From contig CAKTEE010000009.1 in NCBI GenBank assembly GCA_934546985.1, positions 1 through 64,000 on the forward strand: DNA of 64,000 nucleotides, given 5' to 3'. The DNA comes from an uncultured Eubacteriales bacterium (GTDB taxonomy: Bacteria > Bacillota > Clostridia > Oscillospirales > Acutalibacteraceae). Shown here in pieces: positions 62,276 to 64,000 of this stretch (positions are counted from its first letter, which is position 1; every line of letters begins with the position of its first letter). The notes beneath the pieces were generated by a model. The model was not told the DNA's origin. It saw nothing but the letters and a program-made list of their open reading frames with translations, and made no database searches. Position numbers and translations under genes: made by a program.

Positions 62276-63406
62276 ATGCTAAGTAAAGCAGAGAAAAAGA
62301 CACTTATAAAACGTTTTTATACCGGTGAGTCGGCAAAGGGTATTGCACATGAGAATAATATCCCATTATCTACCTTGTATTATTGGATTAATAAAAACAA
62401 ACCTTTGAGAGTTAATCGGTATAGCCGTTTTACGCAAGCGGAGTACCATGAGCTAAAAAATGAAGCAGACAAACTAAGCATCGAAATAGAAATATTGCAG
62501 AAAGCCCTGGATTATTTAAACATTAGTAGACGTAGTCGACTTCAGTTTTCCGAAGAAATATATTCACTGTATAGCTCCAGAGTTATCGCTCGAGCTCTTA
62601 AGATAAATAGGTCAACCCTCTACCATCATATAAATCATAATAAAAATGAAGATGCATGGTTCTATAAGTACGAAGAAAGAATGAAGTCCGAAATTCTTAA
62701 AGTCTACGCCGAGCACAATGGAAATATCGGAGTCGAAAGAATTGTTGCTGTTCTTAGAAGGAAGGGTATAAGGACGAGTAGTAAATATATTTCCAAATTA
62801 CTTGGCGTGCTAAATCTTAGAAATACTAAAACCGAGATTGCGCGTCGCCGAAGGATGGAAATAAAAGATATCAGAAAGCACAATTTACTTCTTAGAAATT
62901 ACGAAGTTATGAAACCAAATCAAGTTTGGCTAACAGACTCGACTCTCGTATATATAAATAAGAGACCCTATTGGGTATGTATATGTATGGACTTATTCTC
63001 AAGAAAAGTGCTTTCCATACGCATTAGTCCTAACAATAGTACAAGGCTATCTAAAAGTACGCTCGTAGCAGCTATACAAAATAGAGATATAAAGCCTGGC
63101 CTTATCCTACACTCTGACCGTGGCTCTAACTTTATTTCCTACACATATAACAAATATCTAAAAGACCATCATATAATTCACTCGTACTCTAGACCATCCA
63201 CACCAACAGACAATGCGCCACTCGAATCATTCAACAGGATTCTAAAAGATGCAATTTTATTAAATGAAGCTGGCAAATCATATAGTACGGTTAGAAAACA
63301 TATTTACAAGTTTATGGACTATTACAACAACAAAAGACCTCACAGTTCGCTTAACTATTTATCGCCTAACGAATACGAAGACAGATATCAGGCCGGAGCT
63401 ATATAG
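62276..63406 (+). CDS. IS3-family DDE transposase (single ORF)
   Basis: A 376-aa protein fusing an N-terminal HTH (about 1-45, LSKAEKKTLIKRFYTGES) and coiled segment with an IS150-like rve integrase core. Catalytic residues D221 (LTDST), D281 (HSDRGSN) and E317 (PLESFNR), with the IS3-type 35-residue D-E spacing, and the closing YYNNKRPHSSLNYLSP. Unlike classical IS3 members it needs no frameshift between orfA and orfB. Appears intact. Terminal repeats were not clearly identified. Confidence 0.93.
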   Translation: MLSKAEKKTLIKRFYTGESAKGIAHENNIPLSTLYYWINKNKPLRVNRYSRFTQAEYHELKNEADKLSIEIEILQKALDYLNISRRSRLQFSEEIYSLYSSRVIARALKINRSTLYHHINHNKNEDAWFYKYEERMKSEILKVYAEHNGNIGVERIVAVLRRKGIRTSSKYISKLLGVLNLRNTKTEIARRRRMEIKDIRKHNLLLRNYEVMKPNQVWLTDSTLVYINKRPYWVCICMDLFSRKVLSIRISPNNSTRLSKSTLVAAIQNRDIKPGLILHSDRGSNFISYTYNKYLKDHHIIHSYSRPSTPTDNAPLESFNRILKDAILLNEAGKSYSTVRKHIYKFMDYYNNKRPHSSLNYLSPNEYEDRYQAGAI

Positions 63407-63540
63407 ATATCTGGAATATAGATTTTTCTAAGATTATAAGAGAGAAAATAGCAACTTGAGTGGTTCAAATATGGTATGTTTTAAGTTTTTGCATCCGAAA
63501 TTTTCAAATAACACAAATAAGCATAAATTAAAAAGCAATC

Positions 63541-63596
63541 TGCAAAAGTTGGAATTTTCCAAGCATTTAGTGCAGATTGCATGGGGACTAACAGAA
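63541..63596 (-). pseudogene. Recombinase-derived fragment
   Basis: Minus-strand reading NSVSPHAICTKCLENSNF resembles the segment KSVGTHVICAKVLKNSSF found at the right edge of the window; about three quarters of bases agree. It is an isolated copy. The gap 63407-63540 shows nothing clear. Confidence 0.5.
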
Positions 63597-63634
63597 TTTG
63601 CACCAATTTTCGTATTGGCTTGCGAGCAGTGATG

Positions 63635-63826
63635 TTATAGCTTAATATTTATTGTTTTATCAGACCAAATTGAAGACTCATAGTGAAGAGTCAATTCAGC
63701 ATCATCTTTTGGTACTTGGAAATATAAGTCTGCTTCTTTCTTGCCATTCGGAGCTAGGTCGCCACTATTGAGAGCACCATCTACTGTAAACTGCAAGCCT
63801 GCGTCGACACTCTGAATGTCGCCATT
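63635..63826 (-). pseudogene. Truncated second copy of the DUF4352 gene
   Basis: The last 63 codons plus stop of a DUF4352 gene, in frame and highly similar to the C-terminus of the gene at 61391 (GLQFTVDGALNSGDLAPNGK shared). The 5' part is missing; the frame is joined directly to recombinase sequence at 63827. The TTTGCACC end repeat is present downstream at 63597. Confidence 0.8.
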
Positions 63827-64000
63827 GGACGCCCATCTGCGCCTCTTTTATATCCCATAAAACTACCATACGGAAGTGTAAAGTCTCCTTTCTCCATTTT
63901 TCTCAGGATCCACCATTTAATATTCTCGGAAATATTACGACTGTTAAAGCTGGAGTTTTTCAATACTTTAGCGCAGATTACATGGGTGCCAACACTTTTA
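63827..64000 (-). pseudogene. Serine recombinase fragment, runs off the window
   Basis: Minus-strand frame reading SRNISENIKWWILRKMEKGD then TLPYGSFMGYKRGADGRP, matching the linker/second-domain region of large serine recombinases. It is cut at 63827, where it meets the DUF4352 fragment, so at least this 3' end is broken. The upstream part lies outside the window. Confidence 0.7.

Overview
The window looks like a chromosomal segment of a low-to-mid GC, Gram-positive anaerobe of class Clostridia, probably a gut member of the Oscillospirales or Lachnospirales. The reasons are AGGAGG-type ribosome binding sites, sigma-A promoters (often with an extended -10), poly-T hairpin terminators, and clostridial families: a GGGtGRT protein with its scaffold partner, a YhbD/bactofilin pair, a DUF6320/acetyltransferase/esterase trio, and YfmF/YfmH. 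A choloylglycine (bile-salt) hydrolase points to the intestine. No taxonomic search was possible.

Layout. 0-5.5 kb: tRNA-Thr, a secreted GH5 glucanase, a small unknown protein, a VOC-fold protein, and a phasin-like/AarF kinase pair. 5.6-12.4 kb: housekeeping run yfmF-yfmH-lgt-folD, then a separately promoted scaffold/GGGtGRT operon. 12.4-15.4 kb: an accessory patch with a methyltransferase, a solo IS200 element, and three small exported or membrane proteins with their own signals. 15.6-24.7 kb: an ABC-F ATPase, the bile-salt hydrolase, a large zinc-ribbon membrane protein, and the esterase/acetyltransferase/DUF6320 operon.

25.3-38.5 kb is one minus-strand capsule or exopolysaccharide operon of eleven genes, running from a strong promoter near 38.5 kb to a hairpin terminator near 25.3 kb. 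A priming sugar transferase is followed by three GT4 glycosyltransferases, a left-handed beta-helix acyltransferase, a Wzy-like polymerase, a pyruvyl transferase, a Wzx-like flippase and an F420-hydrogenase-beta-like Fe-S protein. A UDP-glucuronate 4-epimerase and a UDP-glucose dehydrogenase end it. The precursor enzymes would make UDP-GlcA and UDP-GalA for the repeat unit. A GNAT and a membrane acyltransferase lie just upstream.

41-48 kb mixes yebC, a small membrane protein with a LexA-like operator, a lone DUF11 protein, an antiporter and a graveyard of pseudogenes (cysK, def, a GNAT). 48-59 kb returns to ordinary genes: guaB, an ECF sigma operon, an AbrB-like and an XRE regulator, bactofilin/YhbD, a flavoprotein, a HAD phosphatase, and nth with a GT-C-like membrane protein.

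59.2-64 kb is a mobile-element scrapyard. It holds small unknown genes, recombinase fragments, an intact IS3-family transposase, and a DUF4352 lipoprotein-like gene bounded by inverted repeats with a truncated second copy nearby. Several long DNA dyads with no assigned function lie among them.
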